From positions 62,001 to 126,000 of the forward strand of contig NZ_JAWHTE010000012.1 in the NCBI RefSeq assembly GCF_032586175.1: a DNA stretch of 64,000 nucleotides, written 5' to 3'. Positions 17,329 to 25,332 of the stretch are shown here, piece after piece (position 1 is the first letter of the stretch; every line of letters starts with the position of its first letter). Source of the DNA: Ovoidimarina sediminis. GTDB lineage: Bacteria; Pseudomonadota; Alphaproteobacteria; Rhodobacterales; Rhodobacteraceae. Position numbers and translations under genes: made by a program. Below the pieces are notes generated by a model. It was not told the origin of the DNA. It did no database searches and saw only the letters and a program-made list of their open reading frames with translations.

Positions 17329-18516
17329 TCAGCCCTTGCGCAGCGGGCGGATCGCCGAGCGGAGTGTGTCGCCCCCGCTTGCCGCCATTTCATCAAGCAG
17401 TTTCTGCCAGTGGCTGAGCGTCATCTCGTCCCGATCCACATAGGGACGCGCGGCACCGAAAGTCTGATCTAGAAGAACGGCCAGATCAATCGGCGGCACA
17501 GAAACACGCTCGGTCGGGCGAATTCCGAAACATGCGCCCTCGCGTGCACCCGCGACGATCCCCGCCGCGAGCCAATTAAGGCAATCGATCGCCGTATGCG
17601 GATCGTTGACCCCAGGAGAAAGGGCGCGCGCCAGCATTTCGACTTGCTGCTCGGCGATGAAGAGAAGGTTCTGATCTTCGGTCTTCGCCTTGCCGAGTGC
17701 GATCGCGCTTTTCAGGGCGGTTTCGGCGTCGTCAGAAAGATCGCCGGCGACGCGCGCCACGTGAAAGGCCGCGTTTACGAACATCCCCGGTCGGATGAGG
17801 AGATCGATCCGGAGATCGTTTTCCTCTGCGATTTCCTGCATCTGTTCGGTGTCGACACGCTGTACATAGCCGGGACTGGACAGCGTGACCGCATGGGTTT
17901 CCTTGACCGGCAGGGGATCGTGCGGTGCACAGTCGTGAGCCGTCGATGTGAGCGCCGCGCAGAGGCGTTCCCCAAGCCCAGCGACAATGTTTGAGACATT
18001 GATCGTCTCGGGCACGTGGTGGACGAAGAAGATCATCACGAAAACCGAGACGAGAGCGAGGCCCATCGCAACGATGATCGAAGCCTGGGGTACGAAAACT
18101 TCTGGCCCCCCTTCAGCCGGACTTTGGACACTGCGGAGGATGATCAGGGCGTAGACGAAAGTGGAGATCAGGATCCCGAGACTCCACTGATTGCCACGAT
18201 CGCGCATGAAGTTTCCAATGAGGCGCGGACCGAAATTGCCCGAGGCAAAGGACACGGCAACCATGGTGACCGAAAACATCACGCCCGTCACGCCGATCAC
18301 CGACTGCGCAATGACGGACAGGATTGTACGGGCCCCATCGATCTGCGTGTTTTCGATTTCAGCAAGAAGCGGATCGATCCAGGAGACGTTGCCCCGATCG
18401 ACATAGAGCAGGAGTTCGGCCAGGATCCATGACGCGAAGACAAGGCACGTCGGGATGAACCAGTAGCTTGCCCTGAGATCTGAGAGGATTTTCAGAATGA
18501 AGGCGCGATAGGGCAT
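17329..18516 (-). CDS. DUF2254 membrane protein
   Basis: 395 residues, matching the DUF2254 family length. Four membrane segments lie in the first 190 residues (ILAELLLY, VTGVMFSVTMVAVSFASGNF, WSLGILISTFVYALIIL, IIVAMGLALVSVFVMIFFV), followed by a soluble C-terminal domain. The conserved LSPGVNDPHTAIDCL is near residue 310. Its function is unknown; it is probably a channel-like or sensory membrane protein. It starts 4 bases after the MscS gene and shares its promoter. Confidence 0.88.
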   Translation of the reverse strand: MPYRAFILKILSDLRASYWFIPTCLVFASWILAELLLYVDRGNVSWIDPLLAEIENTQIDGARTILSVIAQSVIGVTGVMFSVTMVAVSFASGNFGPRLIGNFMRDRGNQWSLGILISTFVYALIILRSVQSPAEGGPEVFVPQASIIVAMGLALVSVFVMIFFVHHVPETINVSNIVAGLGERLCAALTSTAHDCAPHDPLPVKETHAVTLSSPGYVQRVDTEQMQEIAEENDLRIDLLIRPGMFVNAAFHVARVAGDLSDDAETALKSAIALGKAKTEDQNLLFIAEQQVEMLARALSPGVNDPHTAIDCLNWLAAGIVAGAREGACFGIRPTERVSVPPIDLAVLLDQTFGAARPYVDRDEMTLSHWQKLLDEMAASGGDTLRSAIRPLRKG

Positions 18517-18520
18517 TCCG

Positions 18521-19408
18521 TCAGCCAGCCTTGTCCGACCCGCCGCCTGTCAGGATAGGCAGCGGTTCCTTGAACGTCAGCGTCTGATAGGGGAACGGAA
18601 TTTCGATCCCGGCGTCGTCGAGCGCCCGTTTGACGGCCGCCACGACCTGATCGCGCGAGGCGCGGATGTCGGAGGGACGGGAGCCCGTCCACCACGTGAT
18701 CTCGAAATCTATCGACGACGCGCCGAAGGCAAGGGCGTAAACCTCGACATCTCTGACGTCGTCTCGCACGCTGTCGACGGCAACGACGGCGTCGCGGATC
18801 ACGCCGCGTGCCGCATCGACGTCTTCGTCATAGGCGACCCCGCAGATGACCGTCGTACGCCGGATGTCACGGTCGGTGCGCACGACCACCGGATTCTGGA
18901 ACAATTCGTGATTGGGCATGACGACAAGCTGTCCGTCCGTTCGGCGGATACGGGTATCGCGGATGGTGATTTCCTCGATCTGTCCTTCGATCCCTTCACA
19001 TTCGACGAAGTCGCTTATTCGGAAGGGCTCTCTCAGCAGGATGAGGATGCCGGCGAGGAAATTCTCGAACGTGTCCTTGAAAGCGAAACCAATGGCGACG
19101 GAGCCCAGACCAAGGGTGGTCAGCGCGTGTCCCGGTGTGATCGTCGGAAACAGAATGGTCATGGCGATCAGCAGCCCCGCAAGCCACGTACCGGTTTTCG
19201 CGATCAGGGTAAGAACGTCAACGAGATTCCGCCGGAACCGCAAGCGCGAGCCAAAGCGCCGGATGACGAACTGCACGCCTTTCGAGCCCGCGTAAGTGGC
19301 CATGATGATCAGCGCGGCGAGAACGAGCTGCGGGAGCGACGCGACCATCGTCGTCGCGATGCCGTCAAGGCGCGTGAAAAGCGTGTCGGTCAACCGATCG
19401 ATATTCAT
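18521..19408 (-). CDS. Small-conductance mechanosensitive channel (MscS family)
   Basis: 295 residues from the ATG at 19408 (MNIDRL). Three membrane helices are followed by the MscS pore/beta domain, with GLGSVAIGFAFKDTFENFLAGI and the ISDFVE beta segment. It releases solutes on hypo-osmotic shock. The longer frame to 19450 would overlap the promoter, so the 19408 start is preferred. The predicted start site lies only a few bases before this ATG, implying a leaderless or near-leaderless mRNA. Confidence 0.88.
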   Translation of the reverse strand: MNIDRLTDTLFTRLDGIATTMVASLPQLVLAALIIMATYAGSKGVQFVIRRFGSRLRFRRNLVDVLTLIAKTGTWLAGLLIAMTILFPTITPGHALTTLGLGSVAIGFAFKDTFENFLAGILILLREPFRISDFVECEGIEGQIEEITIRDTRIRRTDGQLVVMPNHELFQNPVVVRTDRDIRRTTVICGVAYDEDVDAARGVIRDAVVAVDSVRDDVRDVEVYALAFGASSIDFEITWWTGSRPSDIRASRDQVVAAVKRALDDAGIEIPFPYQTLTFKEPLPILTGGGSDKAG

Positions 19409-19416
19409 GCCCCGGC

Positions 19417-19442
19417 AACGTCTGACACGAAGATGAGGTTCC
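19417..19442 (-). promoter_or_regulatory. EcfG-type promoter for mscS-DUF2254
   Basis: On the minus strand, GGAAC (19442-19438), 17-bp spacer, CGTT (19420-19417); exact consensus. The -10 lies only 9 bases from the MscS ATG. Confidence 0.8.
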
Positions 19443-19483
19443 CACTGCATGGTGTGGTCTGGAGCGGGGGCTGAAAATGCCAG

Positions 19484-19509
19484 GGAACCTTTTCAATCTG
19501 AGGAGCGTT
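19484..19509 (+). promoter_or_regulatory. EcfG-type promoter leading into a candidate sRNA
   Basis: GGAAC (19484-19488), 17-bp spacer, CGTT (19506-19509); exact consensus on the plus strand. No ORF follows before the terminator at 19573-19609. Confidence 0.78.
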
Positions 19510-19515
19510 CAGTGA

Positions 19516-19612
19516 GTGTCAGAGCCGGTTGTTCCCGCCGGCTCAAACGACACCCTGTCCTGCCTTGCAGGTGTTGCCGAGGGGCCTCCCCGCCTCTCGG
19601 CAACTTTTTGTT
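19516..19612 (+). ncRNA. Candidate EcfG-dependent small RNA, about 95-100 nt
   Basis: It lies between an exact EcfG promoter and a strong U-tailed terminator, with no coding potential. Predicted folds: hairpin GAGCCGG (19522-19528) / CCGGCTC (19538-19544) with a U/C-rich loop, then the terminator stem. The terminator loop reads CCTCCCCG, a C-rich sequence that could pair with Shine-Dalgarno regions, as in known stress-induced alphaproteobacterial sRNAs. The transcript ends are predicted, not measured. No homologue is recognised. Confidence 0.6.
19573..19609 (+). terminator. Rho-independent terminator of the candidate sRNA
   Basis: GTTGCCGAGGGG (19573-19584) pairs with CCTCTCGGCAAC (19593-19604) with one G-T pair and an 8-base loop, followed by TTTTTGTTTT. 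The nearest plus-strand gene to the left ends more than 5 kb away, so its likely substrate is the short transcript from 19484-19509. Confidence 0.8.
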
Positions 19613-19639
19613 TTCATTAAATATTTTTTCTAGAGTCGT

Positions 19640-19664
19640 GGAACCGCGCTCGCGTTTGCACGTT
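19640..19664 (+). promoter_or_regulatory. EcfG-type promoter for the PRC-barrel gene
   Basis: GGAAC (19640-19644), 16-bp spacer, CGTT (19661-19664); exact consensus, giving a leader of about 53 bases before the ATG at 19724. Confidence 0.8.
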
Positions 19665-19723
19665 GCCGAGCAGACGACGTGCCGCTGGCACAACACCGTC
19701 ACATAACCCCTTGGAGGTACGAT

Positions 19724-20803
19724 ATGACGAAGTTTCTTACGACCACCGCGCTCAGCGCAGCGCTGTTCGCAACCACCCCTGCCATCGCGTCCAGCGATCT
19801 GACCCAGATGTTCCTGACCGAAATGACCGGTGAGAACTTGCAGGCATCCGAACTGATCGGCATGCGCGTCTACGCCGCGGAAAGCGGCGTGGAAGGCGAC
19901 GGCATCATGGGCCTTCAGGACGGATGGGAAGATATCGGCGAAATCAACGACATCGTGCTCAGCCGCGGTGGGAACGTCGAGGCGGTTATCGTCGACATGG
20001 GCGGGTTCCTTGGCCTCGGCGAGCGGCAGGTGGCCATGAAGATGGATGCCCTGCAGCTTGTGTCGGACGAGGAAACCGAGGACACCACCGACTTCTTCAT
20101 CGTCGTCCCGGCCGCCGCCGAAGCGCTGGCTGAGGCGCCGGAGTTCGAGTTCCCGACGGTTGAGGCCGAACTGCAAGAGGCCGAGACTGCGGTTGAGTCA
20201 GCCGCAGCGAATGTCGAGGCGGAGGCCAAGGAGACCACGGCCGAGGTGGCCGAGGCTGCCGAGAACGCGGGCGAGACCGTCGAGGAGACTGCGGAGACGG
20301 CTGCGGCGGAACTCAAGACCGAAGCCGAGGAGGCGAAGGCCGCGGCTGAATCTGTGGCCGCCGATGCGGAAGCTGCAGCAGAGAATGCCGCGACCGAAGC
20401 GGCCGAAGCTGCCGAAGCCGCCGGCACAGCGATCGAAAACACGACGGAGGCCGCCGCCAACGAAGTTGCGCAGGAAACCAGCGAACTTGCCCGGGTCGTC
20501 GAACGCGAGGGCTATGAAATGGCCAAGATCGAAGAACTGACGACGGACGATCTGACCGGCGCGCGTGTTTACGATGCGAATGGCGAATGGATCGGCGAGA
20601 TCGATCAGCTGAACGTCAACGATAGTGGTCAGATCGAACGTGCCGTGATCGATGTAGGTGGCTTCCTCGGCCTTGGCGAAAAGCCGGTTCTGCTCGAACT
20701 CGCGGAGATGGATATCATGCGCGAAGCGGACGACGGTGATTTCCGTGTGGAAGTGACGAAGACGAAAGCAGAGCTAGAGGCGATGCCTAGATACGAGGAC
20801 TGA
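19724..20803 (+). CDS. Secreted double PRC-barrel protein with long Ala/Glu coiled coil
   Basis: The ATG at 19724 (GGAGG upstream) gives 359 residues: a signal peptide (TTALSAALFATTPAIA), a PRC-barrel domain (about 35-125, with VDMGGFLGLGERQVAM), a 130-residue Ala/Glu-rich helical linker almost certainly forming a coiled coil, and a second PRC-barrel (about 265-350, with IDVGGFLGLGEKPVLLE). It is probably periplasmic, with the barrels as protein- or envelope-binding modules spaced by the rod. Its function is unknown. It has its own EcfG promoter, and a terminator follows. Confidence 0.85.
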   Translation: MTKFLTTTALSAALFATTPAIASSDLTQMFLTEMTGENLQASELIGMRVYAAESGVEGDGIMGLQDGWEDIGEINDIVLSRGGNVEAVIVDMGGFLGLGERQVAMKMDALQLVSDEETEDTTDFFIVVPAAAEALAEAPEFEFPTVEAELQEAETAVESAAANVEAEAKETTAEVAEAAENAGETVEETAETAAAELKTEAEEAKAAAESVAADAEAAAENAATEAAEAAEAAGTAIENTTEAAANEVAQETSELARVVEREGYEMAKIEELTTDDLTGARVYDANGEWIGEIDQLNVNDSGQIERAVIDVGGFLGLGEKPVLLELAEMDIMREADDGDFRVEVTKTKAELEAMPRYED

Positions 20804-20818
20804 TTGCGTCTTTCACGC

Positions 20819-20847
20819 GGGGCCAGCCAAACGGTTGGCCCCGTTTT
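20819..20847 (+). terminator. Terminator after the PRC-barrel gene
   Basis: GGGGCCAGCC (20819-20828), loop AAAC, GGTTGGCCCC (20833-20842), then GTTTTCC. The stem is 10 bp with one G-T pair. Confidence 0.75.
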
Positions 20848-20864
20848 CCTTTGGAGGTCCTGTC

Positions 20865-21032
20865 ATGGATACGTCTACGCTGATCGTCGTTCTGATGCTG
20901 ATGCCCCTCCTGGCCGTGCTGATATTCGCGGTGGTGTCGAAGGAGCGTGTCGAAAGAAAGCAGCGGGCCGAGGACAGCCGCAAATCGACGCTTGCGAGCG
21001 ACGGCCCCGACAGCCCCAACAGCCAGGCATGA
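20865..21032 (+). CDS. Small single-pass membrane protein
   Basis: 55 residues with GGAGG 7 bases before the ATG. One strong membrane helix (LIVVLMLMPLLAVLIFAVV) is followed by a basic then polar tail (KERVERKQR...). The family is not recognised. No promoter match is visible in the short gap after the PRC-barrel terminator, so it may rely on read-through. It is convergent with csbD across a shared terminator. Confidence 0.65.
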   Translation: MDTSTLIVVLMLMPLLAVLIFAVVSKERVERKQRAEDSRKSTLASDGPDSPNSQA

Positions 21033-21035
21033 AAA

Positions 21036-21059
21036 AGGCGCCCGCGATTGCGGGCGCCT
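21036..21059. terminator. Bidirectional terminator between the small membrane gene and csbD
   Basis: AGGCGCCCGC (21036-21045), loop GATT, GCGGGCGCCT (21050-21059). On the minus strand it is followed by TTTTTC, a good terminator for csbD; on the plus strand a T-rich TATCTTTTATC follows. Confidence 0.8.
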
Positions 21060-21082
21060 GATATCTTTTATCTTGAAATAGG

Positions 21083-21280
21083 TTACTGGCGTGCAAGCCA
21101 GGCATCAACCTCGCGTTCCGCGTCCTCGCGGGCCTTGCCGTACTTCTCCTGCACCAGGCCGACGAGTTGTTCACGCTCCCCCTGGGCCTGGTCCAGTTCA
21201 TCGTCGGTGAGTTTGCCCCACTGTTCGATCGCCGCGCCTTTGAGTTGTTTCCAGTTGCCTTTGATTTCGTCCATATTCAT
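21083..21280 (-). CDS. CsbD-like stress protein
   Basis: 65 residues that match the CsbD family throughout: MDEIKGNWKQLKGAAIEQWG at the N-terminus and a helical Glu/Arg-rich C-terminus. CsbD-like proteins are abundant general-stress proteins of unknown mechanism. It has a GGAGAAATC ribosome site, an exact EcfG promoter 33 bases upstream and a strong terminator downstream, so it is a complete monocistronic unit. Confidence 0.9.
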   Translation of the reverse strand: MNMDEIKGNWKQLKGAAIEQWGKLTDDELDQAQGEREQLVGLVQEKYGKAREDAEREVDAWLARQ

Positions 21281-21312
21281 GAGATTTCTCCTTCACCAAG
21301 TACTGAGGGGGC

Positions 21313-21337
21313 AACGCGCGGCACTCGTCCGCGTTCC
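21313..21337 (-). promoter_or_regulatory. EcfG-type promoter for csbD
   Basis: On the minus strand, GGAAC (21337-21333), 16-bp spacer, CGTT (21316-21313); exact consensus, just after the stop of the PLD gene. Confidence 0.8.
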
Positions 21338-21351
21338 ATCGTTTCAGGGGA

Positions 21352-22854
21352 TCACACCAGTTCGTCGGGGACGATAGGGACACCTTCGCCAAACTCGCGT
21401 GCCACCTCGTCGTCATAGGGCACGAGGAACGAAGAGCGGCGGTCGGGGGCCGCTTTGGCGTTGCGTTGGATGGCCGCGCGCCAGGCAGAGACCAGTTTAT
21501 CGGCATCGAGTGTTCCGCCGTCACCGACCTCAGGCATCCAGTGGCGGAAGAGCCTCTCGCGCAGATGGCTGATATGGGCCTGGTCTGTAAGATGCACGCC
21601 GGCTTCGGTATCCCAGCACATGCTGCGGCCGTTCAGGTTGGCCGATGAAACCGTCGCCTCCACCTCGTCGAATATCGAGACCTTGGAGTGCACGTAGACG
21701 ATCGGCGCCCCATTGAATGCCGAGCGATCCCTGGTTTGACGGGTCCTGCGCCGCTGGACCGGGGCGCAGATCAGCGCGCGATCCCCGAATGCTTCACAGA
21801 TCGTGGCAACCGACTTGGCCTGCAAATGCTCGCCCATGCGAACGTCTTTCCCCGTCTCGCCATCGAAAGCGATGGCTTCGGGCGCAGCAGGGAGCACGGC
21901 AATAAGATGCAAACCGGGAACTTCATCGGCCCGTGCGGCTAGGCATTCGGCAATAGGCAGATGACGCAAGAACTGCGTTTCGAGGTAGATCAGCTTGCTT
22001 GACCGTCCGATCGCCTCGAGGTGCAGCGCCTCGATCTCGCGCACCACGGTCTTGGGGGAGATATGGAAAGGTGCAACCCGGCGCTTTTGCGAGAGTGTCC
22101 TGATGAAGCCGTCGTGCCGCGGCTCGGGCGCCGCCTTAGCCTCGGTTACCACCTCGAAGGTTTCCAGATGCGTCTGGGCGGCTTCCACGACTGGGCCGGT
22201 CACGATAGCCTGGACATCCTGCCAGGTTTCAGCGGCCGGCCGTTCGTGGCCTGGCGTGTCGTAGCGCCGCTCATCGAGATCGAGACCACCGATGTAGAGC
22301 GTTGTTCTGTCGAAAACCGCGAGTTTCTGGTGATGGGTGGCCGGTATCAGATCGAAAATATCGCCGCCTGAGACGCCGTCGAGGCCAGGGGTCATCGGCC
22401 CGGCATCGGCTTCTTTCAGTTTCTCGCGCACCTTGCCGCGAAGCACGAGCCTCGGTAGGATCCCGACCCGCGCAGGATGCGCCGCCACTCGGAAAGTCAG
22501 GGTGCCGCGCCCGGCGATTTCGCCTGCAGAGGCCAGTTTGCGCGCGCTTTCCCAGCTGTTGCGGTGCTGTTCGGTCGCCACAACCGGATCGAAATCGCTT
22601 AGAACAAGAGTGATCGACACGCCACGCTCAAGCGTGTGGACAAAGAGATCAAGCCATGTTTTTCCGATCTGCTGAGCCTCTTCGCTGCGCAACCGTGTCG
22701 ATAGATCAAAGATGCGGAAGCCAGCCCAGATTTCGACCTCAGCGTTCAAGAACAAGCGTTCGAACGCGGGGAAGGCCTCGGATGCCGTGATCAGAAGCTT
22801 GAAGGATTCAATGGCTCGCCGGTTCGTGGAATGTCCAGAGGCATCGTGGTCCAC
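21352..22854 (-). CDS. Phospholipase D-like (HKD) protein
   Basis: 500 residues with two PLD catalytic motifs: HHQKLAVFD (near residue 175) and HSKVSIFD (near 395), each followed by the conserved GG/N elements (YIGGLDLDERRYD; SANLNGRSM). It is predicted to hydrolyse or transfer phosphatidyl groups, with cardiolipin-synthase or PLD activity as options. There is no signal peptide. It starts 9 bases after the histidine kinase gene, making it the last gene of nepR-ecfG-HK-PLD, which links phospholipid turnover to the stress-response core. Confidence 0.87.
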   Translation of the reverse strand: MDHDASGHSTNRRAIESFKLLITASEAFPAFERLFLNAEVEIWAGFRIFDLSTRLRSEEAQQIGKTWLDLFVHTLERGVSITLVLSDFDPVVATEQHRNSWESARKLASAGEIAGRGTLTFRVAAHPARVGILPRLVLRGKVREKLKEADAGPMTPGLDGVSGGDIFDLIPATHHQKLAVFDRTTLYIGGLDLDERRYDTPGHERPAAETWQDVQAIVTGPVVEAAQTHLETFEVVTEAKAAPEPRHDGFIRTLSQKRRVAPFHISPKTVVREIEALHLEAIGRSSKLIYLETQFLRHLPIAECLAARADEVPGLHLIAVLPAAPEAIAFDGETGKDVRMGEHLQAKSVATICEAFGDRALICAPVQRRRTRQTRDRSAFNGAPIVYVHSKVSIFDEVEATVSSANLNGRSMCWDTEAGVHLTDQAHISHLRERLFRHWMPEVGDGGTLDADKLVSAWRAAIQRNAKAAPDRRSSFLVPYDDEVAREFGEGVPIVPDELV

Positions 22855-22863
22855 TATAGCCCC

Positions 22864-24606
22864 CTACTCCGCCGCTTCTTCGAGCAGGGGCGTGTGAATC
22901 AGCTTCCTGAAAGAGACGTGAAGCGCGTAGGCGTCTGGCGTGTCTTCGACGCGAAGCTCGCCATCCAGCTGCGACACGAAGGCCTCGATCAGTCGCGATC
23001 CGAGGCCAGTGGCGTCATTAATCTCCCTCGACTGCACGCGGATCTCTCCGCGCGTGTTCCGCACGGTTAAGTTCACGATCTCTTCGGACGGTTCGGTCAG
23101 AACCACGCTGACCTCGGGCGTTTGCCCCTCTGACGCACCGGCATATTTGATCGCGTTGGTCACCGCCTCTGTCACCAGAAGGGAAAGTGGCACGGCCTGG
23201 TCGGGGTTGAGTTCCACTGGCTGAAGATCGGTGTGACTCTCCAGATGGCTTTCAGTCGGGAGCCCCACGTTCAGGACACTGTTAATGATTTCGGAGAGAA
23301 TGCGGTCGGCCCGGACCCATTCGACATTTGCATCTACATAAAGGGACTTGTGAATCGTCGCGAGGCTCATCACCCTATCCTGTACCCTGCGAAGAACACG
23401 CTGTGCCTCGGGTGCCTCGAGATGCCGAAGCTGCATGTTCAGGATCGAAGCGATCAGCTGCAGATTGTTCTTTACGCGATGATGCACTTCCTTCAGAAGA
23501 AGCGTCTTTTCACGAGACGCCTTCTCTACCTCCGCATGTTCGGCAGCGATCCGGTCGATCATCGCGTTGTAGCTGTTGGCGATCTGGACGATCTCGATCG
23601 GGGCACCCTTGAGCAAGGCATAGCTTTGATACTGATCCTCCATCGAAAGGCGGGACAACTGCCGACGAAACGTACGGAGATGGCGCAGGACGAGGCGCTC
23701 GATGGCCAGGAACGCGACAACGAGCCCCATCAGCCACATGAGTACCGGAAAGATCGGGATTGCCGTGCCGACGATGCCCGTCACCCCGTTTGGTTTTTCG
23801 TTCGTCCACTTTCCGATCAGGTAGAGGCTGTCGGGAATGAGGGGTACGATCGCTGCGGTGACCGGCCTACCATCCTCGTTGCCTATGCTGAGGATCTGCC
23901 CCCTGCGGTCGAGGGTAAGTTCAGACGGGACGATCCGCATTCTGTCGAAGATCGAGGTCTGATCGCTTCCGCTGCTGGCAGACAGGACAGTGCCATCGCG
24001 ATCCGTCAGGGCCAGATCGACACCCTCGATCTTTAGAGAAAGGAGTGTGTCGGCTAAGGTGAGGGGAATTGAAACGGACGTGAAGCCCACGAATCGGCCG
24101 GCGGTGTCGGAGACGGGCATTGATGTCACCAGAACGGCTTGACCCGTTCCCAGGCCCCGCCGGTTCACCGTGACCATGGGGCCAGGATCGCTCACGAAAT
24201 CGGCCCAGTCGTCGAGGCCCGAAACGTCTATCGGGTTCCCCGTGCTGAGGCATTCCATCGCGCCATCCATGCCGCCGAAGCCAGCGAAAACGTAGGCGTC
24301 GCTTTCCTCGACGAAAGCGCGCATGAGTTCGGTGCACTTGGCCGTATCAGTGCCGATCACCAGCGCTGCCGTACCCAGGGCACGCGCAGCGCCCTGCGCA
24401 TCGCGGATGATGGCCTGTTCTGCACCCGCTGCGGCGGATGTTCTGGCCAATATATCGCGTTCAACGAGAGATTGCGCCTCGCGTACCACGGATGTGGTTT
24501 GCTGCACGGCAATCAAGCCGATCGGCAGAAGCGCAATCGTAAGCAGGAAAAGTATTCGTGCCGAAAGCGATCTGCGCATTTTCCCAACGGCGAAGCTTCT
24601 TTTCAC
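22864..24606 (-). CDS. Membrane-bound HWE/HisKA_2 sensor histidine kinase of the general stress response
   Basis: About 580 residues from a GTG at 24606 that overlaps the ecfG stop as GTGA; ATG at 24579 is the alternative. It has an N-terminal membrane helix (ILFLLTIALLPIGLIAV), a large periplasmic sensing region of about 250 residues, and a second membrane helix (IFPVLMWLMGLVVAFLAI). The cytoplasmic HisKA_2 dimerisation box EVHHRVKNNLQLIASI has its phospho-His near residue 375, followed by an ATPase domain (N-box TEAVTNAIKYA). Kinases of this type phosphorylate PhyR. Its place directly after nepR-ecfG makes it the prime candidate activator. Confidence 0.9.
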   Translation of the reverse strand: MKRSFAVGKMRRSLSARILFLLTIALLPIGLIAVQQTTSVVREAQSLVERDILARTSAAAGAEQAIIRDAQGAARALGTAALVIGTDTAKCTELMRAFVEESDAYVFAGFGGMDGAMECLSTGNPIDVSGLDDWADFVSDPGPMVTVNRRGLGTGQAVLVTSMPVSDTAGRFVGFTSVSIPLTLADTLLSLKIEGVDLALTDRDGTVLSASSGSDQTSIFDRMRIVPSELTLDRRGQILSIGNEDGRPVTAAIVPLIPDSLYLIGKWTNEKPNGVTGIVGTAIPIFPVLMWLMGLVVAFLAIERLVLRHLRTFRRQLSRLSMEDQYQSYALLKGAPIEIVQIANSYNAMIDRIAAEHAEVEKASREKTLLLKEVHHRVKNNLQLIASILNMQLRHLEAPEAQRVLRRVQDRVMSLATIHKSLYVDANVEWVRADRILSEIINSVLNVGLPTESHLESHTDLQPVELNPDQAVPLSLLVTEAVTNAIKYAGASEGQTPEVSVVLTEPSEEIVNLTVRNTRGEIRVQSREINDATGLGSRLIEAFVSQLDGELRVEDTPDAYALHVSFRKLIHTPLLEEAAE

Positions 24607-25151
24607 GCCGCTGTGCGGCCCGCCACGATCGACATCGTGGCGGCGTCCGAAAGATCCGGCGCCTCGCCCTCGTTCAGGTTCATGAGTTCCGCCAATCGTT
24701 TGCGCCCGCGGTTCGCGCGGCTTTTGATCGTACCCACCGCGCAACCACACATATCGGCGGCTTCTTCGTAGGAAAAGCCCGATGCGCCGACCAGAAGCAA
24801 CGCCTCGCGCTGTTCATCCGGCAACTGGGAGAATGCCACGCGGAAATCATTCATGGCGAGGCGGCCATCGTGAAGCGGTTTCTCCGCGAGTTTGGCCGCA
24901 TATTCCCCATCGACATCCGCGACCTCACGGCTGCGCTTGCGATGAAGCGAGTAGAAAGTATTCCTGAGGATCGTGAACAGCCACGCACGCATGTTGGTGC
25001 CGGCCTCGAACTTGTCGATATTCGACCAGGCCTTGACGATCGTATCCTGAACGAGATCGTCCGCTGTCGCGGAGTTGCGTGTCAGGGACAGGGCAAAGGC
25101 GCGAAGCGAAGACAGATGTTCCACGATTTCTTCGCGTGGATCAGTCGTCAT
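24603..25151 (-). CDS. ecfG: RNA polymerase sigma factor EcfG (ECF15 group)
   Basis: 182 residues with sigma region 2 (DLVQDTIVKAWSNIDKF; core binding and -10 recognition) and region 4 (SYEEAADMCGCAVGTIKSRANRGRKRL; -35 recognition). There is no extra C-terminal domain, as is usual for EcfG. It directs the general stress regulon through GGAAC-N16/17-CGTT promoters, thirteen of which (exact or near) I find around it. It is held inactive by NepR and released when phosphorylated PhyR captures NepR. The start overlaps the nepR end by 11 bases. Confidence 0.95.
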   Translation of the reverse strand: MTTDPREEIVEHLSSLRAFALSLTRNSATADDLVQDTIVKAWSNIDKFEAGTNMRAWLFTILRNTFYSLHRKRSREVADVDGEYAAKLAEKPLHDGRLAMNDFRVAFSQLPDEQREALLLVGASGFSYEEAADMCGCAVGTIKSRANRGRKRLAELMNLNEGEAPDLSDAATMSIVAGRTAA

Positions 25152-25323
25152 CAGGTTTCGCCTCCCCTTCCTTCAACTTGGCTATGAGCGCCAAGAACTT
25201 GTCCGGCACTTTTTCGTTCAGAGCTTCGTCGTAGACACGCTTGAGATTCTCGTCGATCTGACGTCGGACGTTGGACTTCTGGCGTTTCGAAACCATGTTT
25301 GGATGTAGGCTTTGGTAACTCAT
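25141..25323 (-). CDS. nepR: NepR anti-sigma factor
   Basis: 60 residues with the NepR core: QIDENLKRVYDEALNEKVPDKFLALIAKL, written here as QIDENLKRVYDEAL then EKVPDKFLALIAKL, the two helices that clasp EcfG or PhyR. ATG at 25323 (or 25296) is possible; neither has a clear Shine-Dalgarno. If the promoter at 25333-25359 is used, the leader to 25323 is only about 5 bases. It is the first gene of nepR-ecfG-HK-PLD, divergent from phyR. Confidence 0.93.
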   Translation of the reverse strand: MSYQSLHPNMVSKRQKSNVRRQIDENLKRVYDEALNEKVPDKFLALIAKLKEGEAKPDDD

Positions 25324-25332
25324 GTCGAAGAT

